From Parvularia atlantis (taxonomy: Eukaryota; Opisthokonta; Rotosphaerida): a DNA stretch of 21,819 nt. Position numbers and translations under genes: made by a program. The first letter of the stretch is position 1. Each line of letters opens with the position of its first letter. The stretch is from positions 1 to 21,819 of the forward strand of contig CALSCO010000128.1 of assembly GCA_943704415.1 (NCBI GenBank), read 5' to 3'. Below the pieces are notes generated by a model that saw only the letters and a list, made by a program, of their open reading frames with translations, was not told the origin of the DNA and ran no database searches. Below, piece after piece: positions 1-8,184 of this stretch.

Positions 1-15
1 GGGGGGGGGGGGGGG
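1..15. other. Poly-G run at contig edge
   Basis: Fifteen consecutive G residues open the window, and a shorter G run (21815-21819) closes it. Homopolymer G at both edges of a region whose end genes are both cut points to contig ends and probably to a sequencing or library artefact, such as dark-cycle G calls or G tailing. No telomere-like repeat unit is visible. Confidence 0.6.
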
Positions 16-32
16 CCGCACGTGCTGCCCGC

Positions 33-620
33 GTGCCAACGCGCCGGCGCCGAGCACAGAAGGTGCAGAGCGCGCCCGCCGGCCCCGTCACCCAGACGTT
101 CGCTGCGCCCGAGCCGGTCGAGGGCGCCGAGGGGGGAGCGCCGCAGGTTGAGCTGTCGCGCAACCCCAAGTACATGAGCGGCGACGTGTGCCCGCGCTGC
201 GACAAGAAGGTGCGGCGCGCGACCGCGAGTGTGCGGCTGGCGGCGTGCGGCTGGCGGCGTGTGCTGACGGGCGCGGGCGCGCGCAGGTGTACTTTGCCGA
301 GAAGGTGATCGGCGCGGGCGTGTCGTGGCACAAGATGTGCTTCACGTGCGTCAAGTGCCGCAAGGGCCTCGAGTCGACGACGATGAACGAGAAGGGCGGC
401 CAGCTGTACTGCAAGGTGCGGCCCGTCTGTCTCTTGCGCACGAGCTCCGTTGGTGACGACCGCGGGGGGGTTGCGGGCGCGCAGGCCTGCTACGCCAAGC
501 TGTACGGCCCCAAGGGCTTCGGGTGCGTTCGAACCAAGTGCTTTCTCTGCACGCCATCTGACGCGCGCCCGCGGGCGCAGCTACGGCGTCGGCGCGGGTG
601 CCCTCGCGCACGCCAACTGA
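33..620 (+). CDS. CRP-type single LIM domain protein, 5' partial
   Basis: LIM domain proteins of the cysteine-rich protein (CRP) type bind two zinc ions and act as protein adaptors on actin or in the nucleus. Exons are 33-209, 287-415, 485-522 and 581-620. Splicing gives one complete LIM domain: CPRC, 17 residues, HKMC, CxxC pairs, then a final CKAC. It is followed by GPKGFGYGVGAG, the glycine-rich tail typical of the CRP family, and the protein ends eight residues later at TGA. The frame is open to the contig edge and no ATG is visible, so the start is missing. Position 60 follows a plausible acceptor, so 33-59 may be intron. PAN3 starts 65 bp downstream on the same strand. Whether a second LIM domain lies upstream cannot be told. 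Confidence 0.9.
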
Positions 621-685
621 GCTCGGCGTGAGACCTTTCTTGTTGAGCCTGTGTGCCCTCGATTTGCAGTTTGATCACTGCCGTG

Positions 686-3174
686 ATGTACGCGGACGCG
701 CGAGCCTGGCCGCCGCTCGGGCCGCAGCCGCCGCAGCCGCCCTACGGCGGCGGGCCACGTCGTGGCGGTGCGCGCCGTTGCCGCTGCCAGCGGCCCGCTG
801 ATCCTGCGGCGGCAGACGAGCACCTCGGCTTCTTTCCGCCGCAGCCGCCGCTCGGCCCGTACGACGCCGGCGGCTACGACGACGCCGCGCTCACCTTTCA
901 GCAGCTCGCGCTGGGCGGCGGCGGTGGCGGAGGGGGCGTGCGGATACCGCCACACCAGCAGCAGCAGCAGCAGCAGTACGCGGGCCGCCGCATGCGCGCG
1001 CCGGTGATGCCCCTGCCCGGGATGCTGCCGCTGCCGGGCGGCGCGCGCGGGCCAGGCGGCGTGCTCGGCGTGCTGCCGCCTCAGCTGCAGGCCGGGCCCG
1101 TGCGTGTGCGCCGTCACGGCTGTGCTTGCGCTTATCACTACCGTGCGCACGGCAGGCCACGTACGATACAAGCGAGCTGACGGCCAGCTACTTCTACCCC
1201 GTCGGCGAGGACCTCGGGTACCATCTGTACACGGCGCCGCTGCCGCAGGCCGTGCTCGTGCCGCCGCACCACCACGTGCGTGGTCGTGATCGGCGTGTGC
1301 CTTCCGGGGGGAGGGCGCCGTGACGCGGTGGCGCCGCAGACGTCGCACTTCTTCTTCGTGCACGAGGGGCTTCGCGACGCGCTGCAACGGAGGCTCGACG
1401 ACATGAGCGTGACGATGGACGCGCAGGTGCGCGCTCGCGTGGTGAGCGAGGAGCGCTGAGAGGAGTGGCGCAGACGAGCGAAGCAGCCGGCATCCCGAGC
1501 GAGGTGCACGTCTATCACTCGCTCCTGCCGCTAGAGCAGGTGCAGCCCGGTGCGTGCCGTCTGTGCCCGCACTTTGCACCGCCACGACCCTGACGTGTGC
1601 GTGCGTGCGCAGGGCTGACCGTGACCGAGCGCTCGTCCAAGCTGTTCCGCATGCCGTCGCTTGTGTATCGCGCAACGAGCGGGCAGGACGGCATGCTCTA
1701 CATCCTCCGGCGCATGGAGGGCTACCGCCCGACGCACCGCATGCTCGTGCAGGTCGTCGACTCGTGGAAGCAGCTGCACCATCCCAACATCGTCGCGCTG
1801 CGCGAGTCGTTCTCGACCAAGGCGTTCGGCGACAGCTGTGCGCACGGCGCTCGGTCCTGTCCGCCCTCCTGACACCCACGCGCACACTCAGCGCTCATTT
1901 TTGTCTACGACTACTTCCCGCTGGCCGACAGCCTGCAGCAACGGTGCTTTCCGAACCCGATGATGCTGTCCGAGCCGCTGGTGCGCGCGCACGTACGGCC
2001 TCGTTGCCGCCGCGCTGACCTCGCTCCGAAAGCCTGAGCCGGAGCTGTGGACGATCATGCTGCAGCTGATCTCGGCCGTGCGCTACGTCCACGCGAACCG
2101 CAAGGCCTGGTGCGCGCCGTGCCCTGACGCAGTCGCGGAGTGTGTGCACTGACGGTGCCGCAGCCGCGTGATCGACCCGTCCAAGATCATCTTCACGGGG
2201 CACCGGCGCGTGCGCATCAACTGCCTCGGCATGATGGACGCGCTCGGGATCGACGGCGGGCGCAAGGTCGTGGAGGCGTACCAGGCACGCGCGCACGACG
2301 ACGTGTGGTGCAGGCTGACGTTCTCCCCCGCAGCAAGAGGACCTGATCGCGCTCGGGCAGCTGATGGTCAGCCTGGCATGCGGCGAGATGCAGACGCCGC
2401 AGACGCTGCCAAAGGGTGCGCACGGACGCGCTGGGGGTGAACTAGTCTTACCGTCGCCCGTGCAGCGATCGACTTTGTGATGCGGCAGTACTCGCCCGAC
2501 TTTAAGGCGCTGTGCCTGTTCCTACTCTCGAAGTCGTCGCCGACGAAGAGCATAGAGAACGCGGTGATGATGACGGCGTCGCGGCTGTTGGCCGAGGTCG
2601 ACAGCACACGATGGTGCGGCCCGCGCGTGCTGCTCGACGGCGCGGCTAATGAAGTGGGCGCATGTGCAGCCAAGCGGACGTGCTCGAGTCGGAGATGTGC
2701 AAGGAGCTCGAGAACGGGCGGCTCGTGCGCGTGCTCGCCAAGCTCGGCTTCGTCAACGAGCGGCCCGAGTGCGCTGCCGGTGCGCGCGGAGGCACGGTGC
2801 CGCTGACCACATGCCGCGCAGGTTCGACATGGACCCGGCCTGGTCCGAGACGGGCGACCGCTACATGCTCAAGCTGTTTCGCGACTACGTCTTCCACCAG
2901 GTCGACGACAACGGCGAGCCGGTGGTGAACCTGGCACACGTGGTCACCTGCCTGAACAAGGTCCGTGCGCGCGCGCACCCGTGCCCGATTGTGCTGAGCC
3001 GCCGCCGCCGCCGCCGCTCAGTTTGACGCCGGCAGCCCCGAGAAGATCATGCTGACGAGCCGCGACGAGCAGTCGTGCCTCATCGTCAGCTACTACGACC
3101 TCAAGGTCTGCGCAGAGAACGCCTTTGCGGAGCTGCAACGACGGGCGCCATCGATGGCTCACAGCAGCGGATGA
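686..3174 (+). CDS. PAN3: PAN3, pseudokinase subunit of the PAN2-PAN3 deadenylase
   Basis: PAN3 recruits the PAN2 nuclease to poly(A)-bound mRNAs in the cytoplasm. Exons: 686-767, 816-1099, 1156-1275, 1340-1426, 1474-1549, 1613-1837, 1892-1980, 2033-2109, 2164-2284, 2334-2415, 2466-2613, 2670-2768, 2822-2960, 3022-3174, giving 593 aa. Residues 1-160 are Pro/Gly/Gln-rich with a short polyQ. The pseudokinase follows from about 190, with family landmarks [40 protein letters not shown] and [11 protein letters not shown]. The C-terminal knob has [38 protein letters not shown] and [13 protein letters not shown], close to animal PAN3. The ATG at 686 is the first in frame after a stretch resembling an acceptor. 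Intron 2285-2333 appears to be GC-AG. The 48-nt intron 768-815 is in frame and stop-free, so it could be retained. Confidence 0.96.
2285..2333 (+). other. GC-AG intron in PAN3
   Basis: The donor reads CAG|GCACGC and the acceptor CCCGCAG. Using the GC donor joins EAYQ to [10 protein letters not shown], which matches the usual PAN3 sequence without a gap. The only in-frame GT alternative, at about 2303, would leave a 31-nt intron and add six residues. Confidence 0.7.
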
Positions 3175-3235
3175 GCGATGCGCTTGTTGCTGTGCTTTTG
3201 TGCGATGAGCACGCAGCGGCAATGGCTCACAGCAG
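3154..3235 (+). repeat. 14-bp direct repeat at the PAN3 3' end
   Basis: ATGGCTCACAGCAG occurs at 3154-3167, in the last codons of PAN3, and again at 3222-3235 in the 3' flank, followed by similar GCGG-type sequence. Apart from this, the 190 bp between PAN3 and the next gene hold only the likely promoter of the gene starting at 3365. Confidence 0.7.
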
Positions 3236-3364
3236 GCGGCGATGACGAAAATTTTAGTCACTTGCCGAGCCTGAGCCCGGGCCAATCGCCGCGTGTCATC
3301 ATCGGGAGTGTCCGTTCATCGCGCCCTTCAACTCCGCCTGACTCACTTGCCTCCCGCCCGTCCC

Positions 3365-4083
3365 ATGACCGTGACCGAGCTCACGTCCGCCGCCGCGCCG
3401 GCCCTGCTGTGGTCGGGCGCGGTCGTGGCCAACTCGCTGCTCGCGACAGTGCGCGCTGGCAACGGCGGGGAGCGCCGATGCTGACACGGAGGCGCCTGGT
3501 CGGCAGGTGAAATTCCGCACGCCGTCGCTCCAGGGCAAGCGGCACGTTATCCTCGTGCGTGCGCGCTGGCCCGTTGCCGGGCCATGCGCCGTGACCACGC
3601 CCCGCGCGCGCATTTGGCAGGACGTCGGCGCGACGCAGTTTGGCGCGTTTGTCAAGGTGCGTCCCAGCCCAGGTGTCTTGCAGCCGTTCCGGTCTCACGC
3701 TGACGACCCACCCATGCCAGCTCGAGAGCGCCCTGTGCCTGGCGGGTTGGATTGCACTTGCCTTCGCAACCCCGCCCGTCACGACTGAGACCCAGATGGC
3801 GCTCGGCGTGGCCACGGCCGTGCATGTCATCCAGGCGCTTGTGCTTGCGCCGGCAATGCTGCTCGTGCGCTCCACCGTGCTCGACACCATCTCGCTTGCA
3901 CGTGCGGGTGGCTGACTCACTGACAAGGACGCCGAGGAGATCATCTCGCGCGCGCACGCCATGGGCGACAGCAAGAGCACCGACGGCGTGCACGCCCCGG
4001 CCTCGGCCGGCAAGCACATCCTCTACATAGGCGGCGAGCTCGTCAAGATCGTCTCCCTCGTGGCCTCGGTCGCGCTGCTGTGA
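3365..4083 (+). CDS. Small multi-pass membrane protein of unknown function
   Basis: I do not recognise this gene. Exons 3365-3448, 3507-3554, 3621-3656, 3721-3864 and 3928-4083 give about 155 aa. Hydrophobic segments are visible near residues 11-28 (PALLWSGAVVANSLLATV), 57-73 (LESALCLAGWIALAFAT), about 82-104 and the C-terminus (IVSLVASVALL), so three or four membrane passes are likely. There is no clear signal peptide. The start follows a compact leader and is the first ATG of the frame that makes splice sense. The fourth intron is uncertain: the donor at 3865 keeps frame and gives 63 nt, whereas the donor at 3902 would leave a 26-nt intron out of frame. The size and pass pattern resemble small four-helix families of the DUF4149 kind, but this is only an impression. 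The gene converges on the dehydrogenase gene across 99 bp. Confidence 0.75.
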
Positions 4084-4100
4084 GCACGCGCTGTTTTTCT

Positions 4101-4226
4101 TGTCTTGTAGGCACACACATCAGTACCGCGCGACGCGGATGCCCGCGTCCAGCCGCACGACCGTGTCTTGTAGACACACACATCAGTACCGCGCGAAGCG
4201 GATGCCCGCGTCCAGCCGCACGACCG
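4101..4226. repeat. 63-bp tandem duplication at the dehydrogenase 3' end
   Basis: Copy one spans 4101-4163 and copy two 4164-4226. They differ at 2 of 63 positions. Copy two holds the last 14 codons, the stop and 19 bp of 3' flank of the minus-strand dehydrogenase. Copy one lies wholly in its 3' flank and still reads as nearly the same C-terminus (VVRLDAGIRVARY and stop). The unit length is a multiple of three. Few differences imply a recent event. Confidence 0.95.
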
Positions 4227-5419
4227 CGCCGTTCATGAAGCCGTTCTCGACCATCGCGAGCGCCATGTGCGCGAACTCTGCCGTTGCGTTGCGTTTGCCC
4301 TTGGTGTGCACGGCTTACGGTCCGCGACGCACCAGACGCGAGACCGAAGCGCCGCGGGAACTCGTTCTGCTTGAGCTGACGCGGGCGCGCGTCAGCCACG
4401 GCGGTGACGAGACGCGCAGGGCGACGACGAACCAGCGCCATTCCAGATGGGCGTCTCTGCGCATGCCGTGTGAGCGTGCGTGCATCACCAGCAGGCGAGC
4501 GAACTCACCAAACACGCCCGGTGCGATCGTGTTCTGCGCGCGAGTCGTCAGCAATGCGACAAACGGGCGGCCGGCGCGCGGACGCACCACGCGGATGCCG
4601 ACGCTGCCAAGGTCTCGCGCGAGCACGAGCGTCATGGCGACGATCGCGCCCTTGGACGCGCTGTAGGCCACCTGCGGGCGGCGCACGTTCAGGCACGACA
4701 GCGGTTCCGTGCGGCCCAGCGTACCTGGCCGATTTGGCCCTCGAACGCGGCGACAGACGCGATGTTGATGACCACGCCACGCTCGCCTAGCAGCACGATC
4801 AGCCCGCACACGGCAGCGCTGCCCGCGAGCGCACCGTCGTTCGCGCGCGGCGTCTGCTTAGCCATGATGGACGCAGCAAGGCGCGTCACGTTGAACGTGC
4901 CTGCGTGGCCCGTCAGCGCCAGGCGGGGCGGCCCGTGAGCGCACCGGTCGTGTTGACCTCGAGCACGCGGCGGAATGTGTCCAAGTTCGCGGGCTCGTTG
5001 TCCTTGCCGATCGTCTGCGTCCACGTGAGCGCCGGTGAGCGGTAGAGACATAGACGCACATCGGGCGCGCACCTTCTCGGCCCAGCCGATGCCCGCCGCG
5101 TTCACGAGCACGTCGATGCGCCCGAAGCGGCGCACGGCGAGCTGCAGCGCGCGCGTGACCGACTCTGCCAGTCCGCGCGCGCGTCACGTGCGATGCGCGA
5201 TCATGATCCAGCCGGCGCACCCTCGTCCGTGATGTCGGTCTCGCCCGGCCAGAGCACCTTGTCGTCGCCGCCCAGCCGCGCCGCCAGCGAGCGCCCATCG
5301 GCCTCCTTGATGTCGAGGATGATGGCGCGCGCGCCCCGCGCCACCGCAGCCTCGACGGTCGCGCCGCCAAGGCCGTTGGAGCCGCCAGTCACGACGACGA
5401 CGGCGCCCTGCAGCTGCAT
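4183..5419 (-). CDS. HSD17B10: HSD17B10-like short-chain dehydrogenase (3-hydroxyacyl-CoA dehydrogenase type 2)
   Basis: This NAD-dependent SDR family oxidises 3-hydroxyacyl-CoA and related substrates in mitochondria; the animal enzyme also serves mitochondrial RNase P. Exons on the minus strand: 5419-5221, 5164-5073, 5014-4945, 4900-4835, 4786-4725, 4671-4588, 4533-4509, 4456-4416, 4375-4333, 4277-4183; about 258 aa against 261 in animals. Visible motifs: TGGSNGLG (11-18), NAAG (88-91), catalytic S153 in NIASVAAFEGQIGQ, YSASK (Y166, K170), and GIRVNTIAPGVF. The tail EFAHMALAMVENGFMNG is typical of this subfamily. No clear mitochondrial presequence is seen. The weak point is the intron 4376-4415: only a GC donor (GCGTCT) keeps frame, though the resulting loop length is right. 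Bases 4164-4226 at the 3' end are duplicated downstream. Confidence 0.93.
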
Positions 5420-5457
5420 ACACACTGCTGTTCAGATACGTATTGATACGCAATTGA

Positions 5458-5616
5458 AGAGTATGCAATGCGGGGGACGTTTATGCCGCGGCCGGCTTCA
5501 CGTTCGGCACGGTCACAGCCGGCGTGGTTACGCCCGCTGTGCTCATCGGCTGCAACGCTGCTCTTGGTACCTGCATGGCACTCTGTGTCGCCGCGGGCTG
5601 CACGCCGACGCCGTGA
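5458..5616 (+). pseudogene. Zys3-like small hydrophobic Cys protein, fragment or frame-broken
   Basis: The frame ending at TGA 5614-5616 reads VYAAAGFTFGTVTAGVV, then TPAVLIGCNAALGTCMALC and ends CTPTP. This closely resembles a widespread family of small proteins of unknown role (about 60-70 aa, Gly/Ala/Cys-rich, ending in PTP) that includes the Chlamydomonas zygote-specific Zys3-like proteins and many fungal members. From memory, family members carry further Cys residues before YAAAG. Here only CNAGD precedes it, with an in-frame stop at 5455-5457 and no in-frame ATG. An ATG at 5463 is one frame off, and the G5 run between them is a plausible indel site. It could be a decayed copy, the last exon of a gene whose first exon I cannot see, or a sequencing slip. 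Family identity is from memory. Confidence 0.45.
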
Positions 5617-5635
5617 CACACCCACTGTCAGCACC

Positions 5636-5681
5636 GAGCGCTGAGATTCCGTCGTTTTTTGTTTCTCTTTTCTTAGCGCTC
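5636..5681. repeat. Imperfect inverted repeat with T-rich loop
   Basis: GAGCGCTGAGA at 5636-5646 pairs with TCTTAGCGCTC at 5671-5681 at 10 of 11 positions, the odd one being a possible G-T pair in RNA. The loop is 24 nt and T-rich. It lies 20 bp past the stop of the Zys3-like fragment and could be a 3' processing hairpin or a regulatory palindrome of RABL6. Confidence 0.5.
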
Positions 5682-5686
5682 AGAAA

Positions 5687-5717
<31 letters not shown>
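5687..5717. repeat. TC dinucleotide microsatellite
   Basis: A nearly pure TC run lies about 130 bp upstream of the RABL6 ATG. It stands out in this GC-rich contig and may lie in the promoter or 5' leader. Confidence 0.85.
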
Positions 5718-5848
5718 TTGACTTCTCCGTAGCGATAGCCTGTACTGTGTGCGCCAGCTGTGCCCTGTGCCGTGCCCTGTGCCGCCGTTGCTGTGACCAT
5801 CGCCTGTGTGCGCTTCATTTGCGCATCAATTGCTGCTGGCGCGTACCC

Positions 5849-8141
5849 ATGCTGCGGCTGTTCGAGCGCCGGCGCAGCGCCGCGGCCGACGGGGCGGCGG
5901 CAGCGGGCAGCGGCAGCACAGCGCCTAGTGCGCCGTCGTCGTCGTTGTCGCCGGGTGGTGGTGGTGGCAGCGCCGCGCGGCTCAACGCGAACGTGCAACG
6001 CAAGCTGGCGCGTGGCGTCGACCACAACCGTGTGTGCTTCGCATTGCGCGCGCAGACGAAGAAGGCTCACGCGGCCGCCGGGCGCAGTCAAGCTCGTCGT
6101 GCGCGGCGAGCGCGGCACGGGCAAGAGCAGCCTGTTCCGCCGGCTGCAAGGCGAGCCGTACGCGCCTGAGCACGTCGAGACGGCCGAGATCGCCGTGGCC
6201 AACATCACGTGGAACTACAAGGGTGCGCGGCGCGCTCAACGCACGAGGCGGCCGTCGTGTGCTCTGACGCGTACCGCGGCCGCGGGGCGCAGTCACTGAC
6301 GACGTCATCAAGGTCGAGATCTGGGACGTGGTCGACAAGGGTGCGCGCGCGTTGCACATCGAGCGACACGGGCGCGCGTACGCACTGATGCGCAAGCACA
6401 GGCAAGCCGCGCAGTCAGCCGGCGTCCACGCAGCTCAAGCACGACGGCGCACTGCCTTCCGCGGCCGGTGTGCACGTGATCGGCGCAGTGCGCCGATGCT
6501 GACGGCTCCGGGCGCAGAGATGCCGTCGCTCGACGCCGCCACCGTCGACGTGTACAAGAACACCAACGGCGCGGTCTTTGTCTACGACATCCGCAAGAAG
6601 TGGACGTTCGAGTACGTCGAGCGCGAGCTGGCCAAGGTGCCCGTGCACATCCCGGTGCTCGTCCTGGTGCGCGCATGCCGTTTCGCGGCGCGGCAGCTCA
6701 ACGCGGGGCGCGCGCAATCAGGGCAACTTCCGCGACTGCTGGCAAGAGCGCCAGGTGCGCAAGGAGGACGTGGATGTGCTGGTCGAGTCGCACCAGGACC
6801 GCGTCGGCGCCGTACACGCGGCCGAGTGCTGCATGAAGGACGGCTTCGGGCTCAAGTTCCTCCACCGCTACCTGAATGTGCCGTTCCTGAGCATGCAGGT
6901 GCGCAGGACTGCACACGCGCGCCCGCTGCAGCTCACACCGCCCCGCGGCCCGATAGCGCGACAACCTGCGCCGCCAGCTCGAGGACAACGCGCGCGAACT
7001 TGACGCGACGTTTGCTGAGATCAGCTACACGCAGTACACGCCAGACCAGGACTACGCCAAGTGCGCGCACCGCCGCCGTACACGTGTGCACGTGCTGACC
7101 ACCGCGCAGGTTCCTTGAGTCGCTTGAGGCTGTACGCAACACAAAGCCCGTGACTGCCATCGGTGCCACCGCCGAGGGCGCGCAGCAACCCACGCCGCCC
7201 AGGGGCGCCTTGGCCGGTGCGCGAGCGGCGAGCGGCAACTGCGCGCGCGTACCTGCAGCGGCTGATGGACGGTACACCCGCGCAGACAAGGGGCAGCCTG
7301 CGCCCGACAGCGCCGCACCGCGCCCCACCAAGCCGCCGGCCGCACCTGCGCCCGAACCGGCCGCGCCGCGCGCCGCCAAGCCCACCAAGGCGCCGGCCAA
7401 GCCAGGTGTGCGCACGCGCGGGCTGCGCATGATGCATGGCAGTCTGAGCGCTGTCGTTTGCAGAACTGGCCAAGCCCGCGCTCCCAACTGTGGTGCTGCC
7501 GCCGCCGACCAAGGGGGACGTCAAGAACGTGGACGACTTTGTGCCGCCGGCGGACGTCAACTTTGACGACTTTCTCGAGCGCGAGGACGACGCGTCGGGG
7601 CCGGCAGCCGGCGGTGCGGCAGCGCAAGCGACCGGCGCCGTGGGATTCTTCCGCTCGGCCGCGCGCTTTGTGCTCGGCGGGCCCGGGGACGCGAAGAAGC
7701 CCGCTGCTGCTGCGCCTGCGTCGTCAAAGGTGCGGTCGCTCTGCGTCTTTTGCGCGCACTCTGAGCCACGAGGCACACAGGCCAAGGGCGCGGCGGCCGC
7801 ACCGCAGGCGTCTGACGAAGAGGAGCCGGACGAGGACAACGACAACCCCATGGTCGCACGCGACGAGGACATGGACGGCGACAGCGCAGCCGACGAGCCC
7901 AAGCCGACGCCGCCGCCTGCAGCACGTGCTCCCGCGAGCAAGCCAGTCGTCGCCGCGATCACCGGCAAGCCTGCCGCCGTCAAGCCGCCCGCGCCCGCAC
8001 CGCGCAGTGCCGCCGTGATCAGCGACGACGACGAGGAGCCGAACCCGCTGGTGGCGGGCGACGACGACGACAATGACGACGACGACGACGACGACGAGGA
8101 CCTCAAGCCAGCTGCGCCAGTCCAGAAGCCTGCTGCTGCTG

Positions 8142-8184
<43 letters not shown>

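Larger units (their letters stand above)
5420..5848. other. Intergenic region shared by two divergent genes
   Basis: These 429 bp separate the dehydrogenase (-) from RABL6 (+) and must hold both promoters. Within them are a fragment encoding a Zys3-like small protein (5458-5616), an imperfect inverted repeat (5636-5681) and a TC microsatellite (5687-5717). I see no convincing TATA box. Confidence 0.6.

Noticed and set aside
581-1885. 434-residue minus-strand open frame
   Set aside because: It lies antisense to PAN3 exons and introns, is Arg/Ala-rich, and crosses several plus-strand splice junctions that give real PAN3 sequence.
2303-2333. GT donor for the PAN3 intron
   Set aside because: It would leave a 31-nt intron, shorter than any other here, and insert six residues into a conserved segment.
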